Part shown: piece after piece, positions 30,088 through 39,338 of the stretch
Layout: the number at the start of each line of letters is the position of its first letter
Position numbering within the stretch: position 1 is the stretch's first letter
Assembly: GCA_017609645.1 (NCBI GenBank)
Contig: JAFCDQ010000003.1
Span: 1-64,000 of the forward strand
Length of the DNA: 64,000 nucleotides
Direction of reading: 5' to 3'
Source of the DNA: Candidatus Woesearchaeota archaeon
GTDB lineage: Archaea; Nanobdellota; Nanobdellia; Woesearchaeales; ARS49
Translations under genes and position numbers: made by a program
Notes under the pieces: generated by a model
What the model saw: the letters and a program-made list of their open reading frames with translations, nothing else
What the model was told of the DNA's origin: nothing
Databases searched by the model: none

Positions 30088-31139
30088 AATTCCTCCTCCT
30101 CAATTATTATTTTGCCTTTCTTGGCAATTATTACAACATCTTTTTTCTCTTTAAACTTTGCAGCTAAGGAAGCTAATTTTGGCAGTAAGATTCTATCTCC
30201 TCTGAAGTCTAATTCAGTTACTATTTGTTGTTCTGAAGATAGTGTTTCTTTCAAGACTTTTTTGCCTCCTTTTTCCTGCCTGTCTTTTGTTCTGTCATAT
30301 AAATATTTAGCAATTTTTGAGGCTACATTCACTTTTGTTGCTTCGGTTATTCCCTGCAGTCCTGGTGAAACATTTACTTCTAAGACTAAGGGGCCTTTTG
30401 AGCTTGGCAGGATATCTACTGCACAGACTTCTGCGCCTAAAACTTTAGCTGTTTCAATTGCAATTTTTTTAGTCTTTGCATCTAGTTCTATTCTTGTTCC
30501 TGTTCCGCCTGCATGTATGTTTGCGCGTACTTCTCCTGTAACAGCTTGTCTTTGCATTGCTGCAACTACTTTATCTCCGACAACTATTGCTCTGACATCT
30601 TTGCCATCAGTATTGATAAATTCTTGAATAATAAATTGCTGCCTCAATAATGCAAGTACATCAAGCATTGAGCTTGCGCTTTCATAACTATCTGCTATCA
30701 TTACTCCTTTGCCGTGTGTTCCTGCGGGCATTTTAATGACGATTGGAAATGTTATTCTTTTCAAGATATCTCGTGCTACTTCTGCATTGCCTGCTAAATA
30801 AGTAGTAGGTTGTGGAATGTCTGAATCTTGCAGTTTCATGTGTGTCAGTAATTTGTCATGTGCTATTGTGTAAGATGAGGGTTTTAATGGATTGTAGCTT
30901 TTTCTTATTAATGTGGATATTCCCCTCAATAAACTAGCATACTTAAAACTGCCTCTTGCATATACACAGTCGTAATCTTTTAATTTCTTGCCTTCATAAT
31001 ATATTCCTATGTCTTTTCCTGTTACGCAGACATCTATTTTTTTTAAGTCAATATAATCTACTTTTTCAAATAATTTGCTCATTTCATCTAATAACAATTT
31101 TGATGTTATGCTTCCTATTGATATTAGTGCGGCTTTCAT
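30084..31139 (-). CDS. RimK-like ATP-grasp ligase
   Basis: ATP-grasp core FPIVIKMPAGTHGKGVMIADS...IIQEFINTDGKDVRAIVVGDKVVAAMQRQA...AVDILPSSKGPLVLEVNVSPGLQGI. Confidence 0.9.
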   Translation of the reverse strand: MKAALISIGSITSKLLLDEMSKLFEKVDYIDLKKIDVCVTGKDIGIYYEGKKLKDYDCVYARGSFKYASLLRGISTLIRKSYNPLKPSSYTIAHDKLLTHMKLQDSDIPQPTTYLAGNAEVARDILKRITFPIVIKMPAGTHGKGVMIADSYESASSMLDVLALLRQQFIIQEFINTDGKDVRAIVVGDKVVAAMQRQAVTGEVRANIHAGGTGTRIELDAKTKKIAIETAKVLGAEVCAVDILPSSKGPLVLEVNVSPGLQGITEATKVNVASKIAKYLYDRTKDRQEKGGKKVLKETLSSEQQIVTELDFRGDRILLPKLASLAAKFKEKKDVVIIAKKGKIIIEEEEL

Positions 31140-31501
31140 TATACTTTCCTCGCTGGGTTGATTAGAAATCCTCTTTTTAATACATTCATTCCTATTAATA
31201 CATTATATTTCAGATCTTTTCTGTCTGCCAGGGTAAATTTGACATGCATAACTCTTCCTTTTATTTTCAAAATTTCTTTTACTACAGGTCTTCTTTTATT
31301 GCCGTGCGCGGTTTTAACGAGAGCTCGTCCTACAATATCTGTGAATCCTATTTGATTTGCTAGTTTCTCGTCAATAGAACTTTTTGTTGCTCCTGTGTCT
31401 ATTTTTGCTATTACTTCTTTTTTTCCTTTTGGTCCGTATAGAATAATTTTTTCAGTAACGCCTATCACAGTAGGTCCTGTTAGTCTTGTTTTCATTACCA
31501 T
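31139..31501 (-). CDS. RimB-like / ATP-dependent zinc protease family (retropepsin-like) protein
   Basis: AKIDTGATKSSIDEKLANQIG...LIGMNVLKRGFLINP; overlaps the RimK gene by 1 nt. Confidence 0.85.
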   Translation of the reverse strand: MVMKTRLTGPTVIGVTEKIILYGPKGKKEVIAKIDTGATKSSIDEKLANQIGFTDIVGRALVKTAHGNKRRPVVKEILKIKGRVMHVKFTLADRKDLKYNVLIGMNVLKRGFLINPARKV

Positions 31502-31502
31502 T

Positions 31503-32984
31503 TTATTTGACTGGCTTCATGAATGGAAATAATATTACATCTCTGATACTTGGTTTATCTAATAGTATCATTATCATTCTATCTATTCCTATTCCAACTC
31601 CTCCTGTTGGAGGCATGCCGTATTCAATTGCTTCGAGAAAGTCTTCATCCATAGGGTGTGCTTCTTCATCTTTGCCCATTTTTAATTTTTCTGCTTGGTC
31701 TTCTAATAATTTTCTTTGTACAATAGGATCATTTAATTCAGAATACGCGTTTGCTATTTCCATTCCTGCTATGTATGGTTCAAATCTTTCGATTAATCCG
31801 CTTTCTGGTTTTTCTCGCCATTTTTTGCATAATGGTGTGCTTTCTATTGGATGTAATGTGATGAATGTAGGTTCAATCAGTTTATCCTCAACAAGTTCTT
31901 CAAAAAGCGCCTGCAATAATTCTCCTTTTGTGAATTTTTCTCCTAAATCAATCTGATGTGCTTTGCATAGTTTTTTCTTGTCTTCATCAGTTACAGTGTC
32001 GATATCTATTCCGCCGAATTTCTTTAATGCTTCTGCCATTGTGTAAGATTTCCATGGACTTTTCAAATCAATGGTGTGTTCTTGGTATTTGAATTTCGTG
32101 CTGCCATGTATTGCGATTGCTGCAGCTTGATATAATTCTTCTACTAGTTTTTGCATGTCATGAAAGTCTGCCCATGCTTCATATATTTCTAGTTGTGTGA
32201 ATTCAGGATTATGTGTTCTGTCAATATCTTCATTTCTAAAGTCTTTGGCAAATTCATATACTTTGTCAAATCCTCCAATAATTAATCTCTTAAGATAAAG
32301 TTCATCTGCAATTCTTAAGTATACAGGCATGTCGAGAGAGTTTAGATGGCTTGTGAATGGTTTTGCTGCGCCTCCGCCGTATATTGGCTGCAGTACAGGA
32401 GTTTCTACTTCTAGATATCCTCTTTTGTCAAGATATTGCCTGATGGAATTTACTATTTTTGTTCTTTTCACAAAAGTTTCTTTCACATCTGGATTCATTA
32501 TCAAATCAAGATATCTTTTTCTATAACGCAGTTCAATATCTTTCAAGCCGTGCCATTTCTCTGGCAGAGGCCTGAGGCTTTTGCACAGCATATCAAATAA
32601 CTGTACATTAAGTGTGATTTCTCCTGTTTTTGTTGCGAATATATTTCCTTGCGCGCCTATCCAATCACCCATATCATATAATTTCAATAATTTATATCTC
32701 TCTTTTCCCAGGTCATCTTCTTTGAAGAATATTTGTATTCTGCCTGTGTTGTCCTGCAATTGCATGAATGTTACCTTGCCAATTCTTCGCAAAGCGACTA
32801 TTCTGCCTGCTATTCTATAAACATCTTCTGTTGTAGAATTTTCCTGCAAATCTTTGTATTTTTCTTGAATATGTTCAGCAGTAGCATTTGGTTCATATCT
32901 GTAAGGATATGGATTTATTCCCTGCTTCAATAATTCATCTCTTTTTCTTTTTCTTTCATCTATTAATTGCTCTTCATTTGGCAT
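31503..32984 (-). CDS. lysS: Lysyl-tRNA synthetase, class II
   Basis: OB-fold plus RYRKRYLDLIMNP, FRNEDIDRTHNPEFTQLEIYEAWADF, GMEIANAYSELNDP, PPTGGVGIGIDRM. Confidence 0.95.
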   Translation of the reverse strand: MPNEEQLIDERKRKRDELLKQGINPYPYRYEPNATAEHIQEKYKDLQENSTTEDVYRIAGRIVALRRIGKVTFMQLQDNTGRIQIFFKEDDLGKERYKLLKLYDMGDWIGAQGNIFATKTGEITLNVQLFDMLCKSLRPLPEKWHGLKDIELRYRKRYLDLIMNPDVKETFVKRTKIVNSIRQYLDKRGYLEVETPVLQPIYGGGAAKPFTSHLNSLDMPVYLRIADELYLKRLIIGGFDKVYEFAKDFRNEDIDRTHNPEFTQLEIYEAWADFHDMQKLVEELYQAAAIAIHGSTKFKYQEHTIDLKSPWKSYTMAEALKKFGGIDIDTVTDEDKKKLCKAHQIDLGEKFTKGELLQALFEELVEDKLIEPTFITLHPIESTPLCKKWREKPESGLIERFEPYIAGMEIANAYSELNDPIVQRKLLEDQAEKLKMGKDEEAHPMDEDFLEAIEYGMPPTGGVGIGIDRMIMILLDKPSIRDVILFPFMKPVK

Positions 32985-33022
32985 ATAGAATTAGATTTAT
33001 TGAGGGTATTTAAATGTTTTTA

Positions 33023-33817
33023 TCAAATTTTATTATATATTAATGAAACATTAAGTCTTTTCTTTTTTTCTTGTTTTTTTATTTTTAATTCTGTATCTTC
33101 TTGCAGTATTTTAATTAGTTGATATATTGTTTTAATTGATTTGCCTTGGAATTTTAAATTTTGTTTAATTAAATCAGTGTGAACAATTTGCAGATAAAGG
33201 CCTCTGTGGAAATTTTTACTAATTCTATAATCTTTTTGTTGATGATAGTGGCTTTTTTTATTAATATCAGGGGTTATTTTTTTCCTTTGCATTTCTATAA
33301 ATGAAGTGTAATCTTCTTGGTTTTTATTAGCTTTGATTATATCTTTTAAGTTAAAATACTCTTTGTAATCATTAAAATATTTATTAAAAAAATTATATAG
33401 TCTTGATATCTCTTTTTGGAAAAAACATTTCCTGCTTTTTTTTGCTCTTATTCGACCGCCTTCTTTGTCAACAATTTTGGATAATTGATATATTTTTTTA
33501 ACTGGTTCATGAAGTAGATTTAAATCTAAATCCACTAGAAATTCTTCAATTTCTTGAAGATAATTTGCTCTTTCAATATTGTCTTTGATGCGCGAAATTA
33601 TTCCTTCACCAAACTCGTTTTCTTGTGCGATGCTAATTTGCGTTTTCTGCATTTCTCTGAATGTATCATAATCAGATTTACTTGATTTGATTATGGCATC
33701 AAGCAGATTATAATATTCTCTTTTAACTATTAGTGCATCAAAGAAATTTACCAAGGTTTCAAGTGTTTTTTCTTGTTTTGCAAGATTCTCTTCTGCTAAA
33801 TATTTGAAGATGTTCAT
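33023..33817 (-). CDS. Hypothetical helical protein with internal duplication
   Basis: Two matching blocks (DAIIKSSKSDYDTFREMQKTQIS / KDIIKANKNQEDYTSFIEMQRKKIT; PVKKIYQLSKIVDKEGGRI / SIKTIYQLIKILQEDTELKI); abuts 33817..34632. Confidence 0.6.
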   Translation of the reverse strand: MNIFKYLAEENLAKQEKTLETLVNFFDALIVKREYYNLLDAIIKSSKSDYDTFREMQKTQISIAQENEFGEGIISRIKDNIERANYLQEIEEFLVDLDLNLLHEPVKKIYQLSKIVDKEGGRIRAKKSRKCFFQKEISRLYNFFNKYFNDYKEYFNLKDIIKANKNQEDYTSFIEMQRKKITPDINKKSHYHQQKDYRISKNFHRGLYLQIVHTDLIKQNLKFQGKSIKTIYQLIKILQEDTELKIKKQEKKKRLNVSLIYNKI

Positions 33818-34632
33818 TAGTTCTTTTTAGGTTCTAGATATTCTGAATATGCCTGGAACATTAATTGCATTTTTACATCATATTTATTTTCAAATATTTT
33901 CATGTTTTGACAGAGAACTATGTCTTCATTTAATTGTTCTGTTGTTTTGTGTATTTTTTTATCTTCTTTTTTATTTCTTTCTTCTATGATTAATTTATCC
34001 CAATCTCCATCATATTTATTTATGCACTTTGCTGAAAGTGTTGTCATGAAAGGTATTTTTTCTTTATAATCATCTAACATTTCGAATAGTTCTTTTTCAG
34101 CTTTTTTGAATGTTTCAAATTGAGCTAAGAAAATATCAAGACTAACTCTTTGCAGATCATAATGCTGTGAAGAACGTGGAGATACATCTCCGCAAGTTGC
34201 GTCTATTTTAATTTGTTGCCGGCTGCCTAAACAAGTATATTCAAGATATTTTCCTAAAGTTTCGCGGTCTGAATAATTCTTTTTGCGAAATGACTTAACC
34301 AATTCTTGAAAATCCTTTTCTAAACTATTGATATTTTCTATTTTTCTTTTTTTAGTAGAAATACTAAAATAATCAAGTACGCGCATATAATTTTCAGGAG
34401 ATTCTATGTGAAAATTTGTTTTGCTTAAAAAAAATGAAGCATCTGCTCTTATATTAGATCCAATTTCTGAAATTTTACCTTTAACTGCATTTAGGTAGGT
34501 TTCTATATTTTTACATTCTCCGATTACTTTTTGAGCCTCATCAGTACTTTTAATTTTTTTATCGAATTTTTTTTTTAAAAACTCTGATTGGCTTATTTCT
34601 TCTAATATTTTTTTAAGTGAATCTTCTGTCAT
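33817..34632 (-). CDS. Hypothetical protein (271 aa)
   Basis: Complete ORF in an apparent operon with 33023..33817. Confidence 0.6.
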   Translation of the reverse strand: MTEDSLKKILEEISQSEFLKKKFDKKIKSTDEAQKVIGECKNIETYLNAVKGKISEIGSNIRADASFFLSKTNFHIESPENYMRVLDYFSISTKKRKIENINSLEKDFQELVKSFRKKNYSDRETLGKYLEYTCLGSRQQIKIDATCGDVSPRSSQHYDLQRVSLDIFLAQFETFKKAEKELFEMLDDYKEKIPFMTTLSAKCINKYDGDWDKLIIEERNKKEDKKIHKTTEQLNEDIVLCQNMKIFENKYDVKMQLMFQAYSEYLEPKKN

Positions 34633-34746
34633 TATGGTGTTACTCTATAGTGGCATTTAAAAATGTTACTAATTTTCAACGAAATCTTTTTAAATGAACC
34701 TTGATAAAGTAACTTATAAGTGAAGAATTTATGGGGGATTTAAGCT

Positions 34747-36738
34747 ATGGGTGAAGAAAGCTTAGAGAAAATTATATTAATCTCTGATAATGAAGAAAAA
34801 GAGATTAAATCTAATTTAAAGAGTTTTAACTATATTGAAGAAAGACTTGCTACAGCAGTTTTAAATCATAATAATCCTAAAATAGCAGTTTATGTTTCGG
34901 AAAATTCAACGATTGAAGAAGATGAATTATTTCAGCATTTATTAGATGCTTGGCAAGACACTCAGTTCTTTGTTATTCATAAGGTTGCTCAAAAAATAAC
35001 TGATACTCAGAAAAGAATAAGATACAATGAAGAAACTATAGAAAGGATATCTGAATTTAATTTGGATGATATTGAATCTTCAGAAGGAAAAGTTGAATTT
35101 AACTCTGCTTTAAATAATAAGATAAATCCATTTGCAAATTCTAGTGATATTGCTCTTTATATGAGTAAAAAATCAAAAGAATTCAAAGCAGTGCGTAAAA
35201 TATTAAAAGATCTGGACGTTGAATCATTTACTACTTACGAGAATTATGCAGAATTACAATATCAACTTCTTCGTGAACAAAAACCTAAGATAGTTATTGT
35301 AGGTCAAGAAGACCCTAAAAATATAACTCGCCTTAAAAAAGATTATCAAGGAAAATTAATTATTGTTGCAGAACGTGAACAAGTAGAGAATATTAAGCCA
35401 AATGGTGCAATAACTTTAAGCTTAGAACCTAAAAAATCTTTTAAAGATAGTCTTACAGAAACAATAAAATTGTGTTTGGAAGCTGCAAATAAAGATGAAT
35501 TAGCTATAGAAATGAATAATCATAATAATCATTTATATATTTTTCTGGGAGCGACTTGTTCTGGTAAAAGTACAACCATTAGAGGAATTAAGTCTAAATT
35601 AGAGTGTATTACCCAAGTGATTGAAAGTACAACAAGAAAACCAAGACCGGGTGAAATAGATAAAGAAGACATGATTTTTCTCACTAAGCAGCAATTTGAT
35701 ATAAATAAAAGCATTAAAAATCTTTTTATGCATACTTATTCTGTGCATGATAATTTTTATGGAATTCCTAATATTGTGATTAAAGATATGAATGATGGAT
35801 ATGATGTTATTCTTCAAACAAAAAACTCAAAAGTAGTAGAAGAAATTATTAAAAGTAAAAAAATTCCTAAGGAAAAAATAATTCCTGTGCTTATTGATGC
35901 TTCTGAGGAAATTATAGACACGAGATTTCTTACTAGAAAAGATGCTTTTTCTAAAAAAGCAACAAAAAAAGATATTCAAGATTTACAGAAAAGATATGGC
36001 GGTCTTGATGTTGAACCAAGAGATATAAAAGATCAATATGAGCATCTTGTTAACAAATATGGTTTCTTGCCCTGGGTAATTAAAAATAATGCCACTCCAA
36101 AGAGAGCGATTAGTATTGGAAAAAATATTGTTTTATATAATAGAGAGTTCCAGCACGATAAAACGTTTGCAGATTCAATAACTAATGCATTGTTTAATAT
36201 GAATTTAGGAGAATTAACAAATTTAATAAGTAAGAATTGCGAGATTGATAAAAATTGTGTTGATCAATTAGTTTCAGAATATAAAAATTTATTTATTTCT
36301 CAAGACGAAGTGGATAAATTTTATCATCTTTTACTGCCTATGACAAATCTTAAAGTCGTTGATATTGATATGACTGGTATGTATGGCACAATCTTTTTAG
36401 AAACTCCTGCTAAAAAGAATAAATTAGCAGAATTTCTCGCCACAAAAAATCTTTCTGTAAAAGACGTTTTAATAGATCTCTTTAAATGTAATATTGGTTA
36501 TAATCCCGTTAGAGAAAATAAAATAGAAACCTTCAAGAATTATATTGCTTATCAAGATATTAAAATATTTGATAGAAATGCTGATTCTATTGATGAAGGT
36601 TTGGTTTGGAGTGTGAGCGATTCCTTCGGAGAAAATTCACATAAATCAATAAAATCTTTGGCGATTTGTTTTTATGACGGAACATCTCGTCCAGAACTTC
36701 ACACTATAACTGACGAAGAGCTTAAAGATTATAATTAA
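34747..36738 (+). CDS. Multidomain protein: receiver-like N-terminal region(s) plus guanylate-kinase-like P-loop domain plus novel C-terminus
   Basis: P-loop LYIFLGATCSGKSTTI with ESTTRKPRPGEIDKEDMIFLT (cf. guanylate kinase STTRxPRxGE..G.DY.F) and YGIP; upstream alpha/beta region DIALYMSKKSKEFKAVRKILKDL...KPKIVIVGQED...KLIIVAEREQ...GAITLSLEPKKSFKDSLTETIKLCL. Confidence 0.75.
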   Translation: MGEESLEKIILISDNEEKEIKSNLKSFNYIEERLATAVLNHNNPKIAVYVSENSTIEEDELFQHLLDAWQDTQFFVIHKVAQKITDTQKRIRYNEETIERISEFNLDDIESSEGKVEFNSALNNKINPFANSSDIALYMSKKSKEFKAVRKILKDLDVESFTTYENYAELQYQLLREQKPKIVIVGQEDPKNITRLKKDYQGKLIIVAEREQVENIKPNGAITLSLEPKKSFKDSLTETIKLCLEAANKDELAIEMNNHNNHLYIFLGATCSGKSTTIRGIKSKLECITQVIESTTRKPRPGEIDKEDMIFLTKQQFDINKSIKNLFMHTYSVHDNFYGIPNIVIKDMNDGYDVILQTKNSKVVEEIIKSKKIPKEKIIPVLIDASEEIIDTRFLTRKDAFSKKATKKDIQDLQKRYGGLDVEPRDIKDQYEHLVNKYGFLPWVIKNNATPKRAISIGKNIVLYNREFQHDKTFADSITNALFNMNLGELTNLISKNCEIDKNCVDQLVSEYKNLFISQDEVDKFYHLLLPMTNLKVVDIDMTGMYGTIFLETPAKKNKLAEFLATKNLSVKDVLIDLFKCNIGYNPVRENKIETFKNYIAYQDIKIFDRNADSIDEGLVWSVSDSFGENSHKSIKSLAICFYDGTSRPELHTITDEELKDYN

Positions 36739-37673
36739 TAATGCATTGCAAAACTGCTTTCTGTCAAGCATCTTAAAATATTTAAAGAGCCCTGCATAGT
36801 AAGTATCAAATGCATTTCTTCAAAAGGCAGTTTTTTACCGATAGTAACTATATTTGTATCGACTTTGACTTTATTTTTGCTAATTTCTATGATTAATTTT
36901 TTATCAAATTTTTGGAATAATGTTGCATACATTTCAAAACTTTTGTACAATCCTTGTAAAATTTCAACTGTGGGTTTACTTATCAGTTTATTATAGTGTA
37001 TTATATTTCTTGCTGAAACATTGAGCATATCGGTTATGACATCTAATTGCGCTAATATGTATAATAAAGAATAATTGTCCTTATTTATTGTTACATTTTT
37101 ATTAAGAAGTCTTTGGCTGTGTGAAATAAATTTTGTTATTGTATCATGTTTCTCTCTGATTGTTTCAAGAAGAGTTCTATTCTTTTTTTTCGCTCCTTCA
37201 ATTAAATCAGAATAAGCGTCCATGAATAAATTGAATATTCTCTTCAATATGACTTGAAGTTCTGAAGATTGAGCGTCGCTGATTGCTTTCAATAAGCAAA
37301 AATTTTCTTTTTGCTGAATAACTTCCATTCCAGGAAGGCGTGTTGCTTCTTCATGAATTAATGTTATCATATTCAGCTCTTTATTTTTTCTGAAATGTTT
37401 TGTTGTTGGTTTGTCAAATTTTACTTTAATCTCATCATATCCTTTTTTGTAAAGTGCTCTTATGACATAGAAAAGTGAAGTTCTATCTAAACCAGTGATA
37501 TCTAATTCAATAAATGTTGGCACTTTCTTTTTTTCAGAAGAAACAATAACTTGAGCTCCTTGTTCATCAACATCAATCTCATCTCCTTTTTTTATATTAT
37601 TTGCCAGACACCATTTCCTTGGCAGTGAAACTAGCTGTGTTGAGTTTGCAATTTGGATGATTTTTCTTTTCAT
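36735..37673 (-). CDS. AbrB-like DNA-binding domain plus PhoU-like domain regulator
   Basis: MKRKIIQIANSTQLVSLPRKWCLANNIKKGDEIDVDEQG followed by helical PhoU-like bundle. Confidence 0.8.
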   Translation of the reverse strand: MKRKIIQIANSTQLVSLPRKWCLANNIKKGDEIDVDEQGAQVIVSSEKKKVPTFIELDITGLDRTSLFYVIRALYKKGYDEIKVKFDKPTTKHFRKNKELNMITLIHEEATRLPGMEVIQQKENFCLLKAISDAQSSELQVILKRIFNLFMDAYSDLIEGAKKKNRTLLETIREKHDTITKFISHSQRLLNKNVTINKDNYSLLYILAQLDVITDMLNVSARNIIHYNKLISKPTVEILQGLYKSFEMYATLFQKFDKKLIIEISKNKVKVDTNIVTIGKKLPFEEMHLILTMQGSLNILRCLTESSFAMHY

Positions 37674-37800
37674 GATTCCCCCTAATTATTAATTAAATCT
37701 TTAAACTATATAAATATTTCTTTTCTTTATAATCTTTATAAAATATAAGCTAAAATTATATAAAAGACATATGTTTTATAGATATTAGGAGGTGGGGCTC

Positions 37801-37980
37801 ATGGATTTTTATGAAGAAGAAATAGTTTCTGAAGAAACTGTAGTACTTGATGAAGAAGATGAATCACTATCTGAAGATCGATTATCAGGATTATCACCAT
37901 GGGAAGTAGCTTTTGAAGAAGGCGTAAAGATGGCTGACGAAGAAAACGAAGAAGAGGAAGAAGAGTGGGGTGATTTATGA
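37801..37980 (+). CDS. Very acidic small protein (59 aa)
   Basis: MDFYEEEIVSEETVVLDEEDESLSEDRLSG...ADEENEEEEEEWGDL; SD-like GGAGGTGGGG upstream. Confidence 0.65.
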   Translation: MDFYEEEIVSEETVVLDEEDESLSEDRLSGLSPWEVAFEEGVKMADEENEEEEEEWGDL

Positions 37981-38105
37981 TGAAACGCTGTGTTTCTTGC
38001 GGAAATTTGATTTTCAAAAGCGCTAAACAAGACCCATACATGTGCAGAGTCTGTGAAGTAAATATTGGCTTAGATGTTGAAGAATGCTGGTTAGATGTTG
38101 TTTAA
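37977..38105 (+). CDS. Small four-Cys zinc-ribbon protein (42 aa)
   Basis: MMKRCVSCGNLIFKSAKQDPYMCRVCEVNIGLDVEECWLDVV; ATGA overlap with the preceding ORF; absent from the ORF track. Confidence 0.65.
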   Translation: MMKRCVSCGNLIFKSAKQDPYMCRVCEVNIGLDVEECWLDVV

Positions 38106-38127
38106 TGTCTTCACTCACTACAAACTA

Positions 38128-38153
38128 AGCCCGTGGGGGCAATCCTACGGGCT
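38128..38153 (+). terminator. GC-rich hairpin AGCCCGT-GGGGGCAATCCT-ACGGGCT followed by a T-rich tract
   Basis: Perfect 7-bp stem then CTAGTTCTATTTTTTTATT, at the end of the 37801-38105 transcription unit. Confidence 0.55.
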
Positions 38154-38170
38154 CTAGTTCTATTTTTTTA

Positions 38171-38878
38171 TTATAACGCCCCTAACTCTCCAAATCCTAA
38201 AACTTCTCCTGTTTCACTGTCGTAGATAAACACTTCAAAATCACTTAAATCTCCTTTTAGAAAAACATCAAACTTCTTCTCTCTTGTTACATCACTCCCT
38301 TCTACTAATGGATTAAAGCAAGGCTGAACAATTAAAATACTATCTTCAAATTCTCCTTTTAGAAAACATTTGTATTTCTCTTGTTTTGCTTCATGAACTA
38401 AATTAATAGCAGGATGTTCATGTCCTATTAAAATAATTTCATTTAATTTGTTTGGAACATAATCTCCATGTGTTATCAAGATATTTCCTATATTTATCTC
38501 TTTAACTTCTTGAATATTTCTTTTATTGATTAAAAACTTCAAAATAGGATCATGATTTCCTTTAACTACAATTAACTCCTTGAAATTATCTCTGCAAAAG
38601 TCTAAGAATGCATTAATCTCTTGCCATTCTTGTCGTGTTATTGTGCCAAATTCATGCTTGACATCTCCATTTAATATTATCTTGTCAACTTTTACTTTAG
38701 AAATTATTCTCTTAAGCTGTTCCATCATAAGCTTATATTGTCTTTTTGGCACAAGAACTCCTTGTCTATGCAGACTTTCTTCAAATCCAAAATGTGTATC
38801 AGCTATAACTAATGCTTTATGCTCTTCTAAGTATAATCCTGTTTCTATTGCATAGATTTGGTCATGTATTTTCATCAT
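38171..38878 (-). CDS. Metallophosphoesterase (calcineurin-like)
   Basis: ALVIADTHFGFEESL, IILNGDVKHEF, ELIVVKGNHDPIL, ILIGHEHPAINL. Confidence 0.92.
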   Translation of the reverse strand: MMKIHDQIYAIETGLYLEEHKALVIADTHFGFEESLHRQGVLVPKRQYKLMMEQLKRIISKVKVDKIILNGDVKHEFGTITRQEWQEINAFLDFCRDNFKELIVVKGNHDPILKFLINKRNIQEVKEINIGNILITHGDYVPNKLNEIILIGHEHPAINLVHEAKQEKYKCFLKGEFEDSILIVQPCFNPLVEGSDVTREKKFDVFLKGDLSDFEVFIYDSETGEVLGFGELGAL

Positions 38879-39261
38879 AATAATTCTTTTCTATGCAGAT
38901 CTTCAATAATTTTTCGATAATCAAAAGCTAGATTTAGTTTCAGGGCTTCTTCATAAGTAAACCAGTTCCAGTCGCTTAGTTCTTCTTCTTGAAGTTTTAC
39001 TTCACCTTTCCAATTTCCTATATATCTGTAAAGTTCTCGATTTTGATATTGTCCTTGTGCAAATAATTTTGTTGGTTGAAAATAAAGATTTACCTCTTCT
39101 TTTACTTCTCTAATGGCTGCTTCCTCTAAAGTCTCATCACCTTTTATTCTTCCCCCTGGACAAGCCCAATAATTAGGAAATAATTCAGTATGCTCAGATC
39201 TTTTAACTAATAATATCTTTTTTTCTTGCAAAATAATCGCTGAAGCAGCTTTTTCTTCCAT
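38875..39261 (-). CDS. NUDIX hydrolase
   Basis: Nudix box GRIKGDETLEEAAIREVKEEVNL. Confidence 0.93.
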   Translation of the reverse strand: MEEKAASAIILQEKKILLVKRSEHTELFPNYWACPGGRIKGDETLEEAAIREVKEEVNLYFQPTKLFAQGQYQNRELYRYIGNWKGEVKLQEEELSDWNWFTYEEALKLNLAFDYRKIIEDLHRKELL

Positions 39262-39338
39262 TTTAAGGTAGTAAAAACTTCTTTTTTTAAAAGCTTTTGC
39301 CCGAAAAACATTTAAGCAAATCCTTATTCTTGCTTTAT

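Noticed and set aside
30112-30627. Plus-strand 171-aa ORF antisense to the RimK-like gene
   Set aside because: Antisense shadow of a conserved ATP-grasp gene
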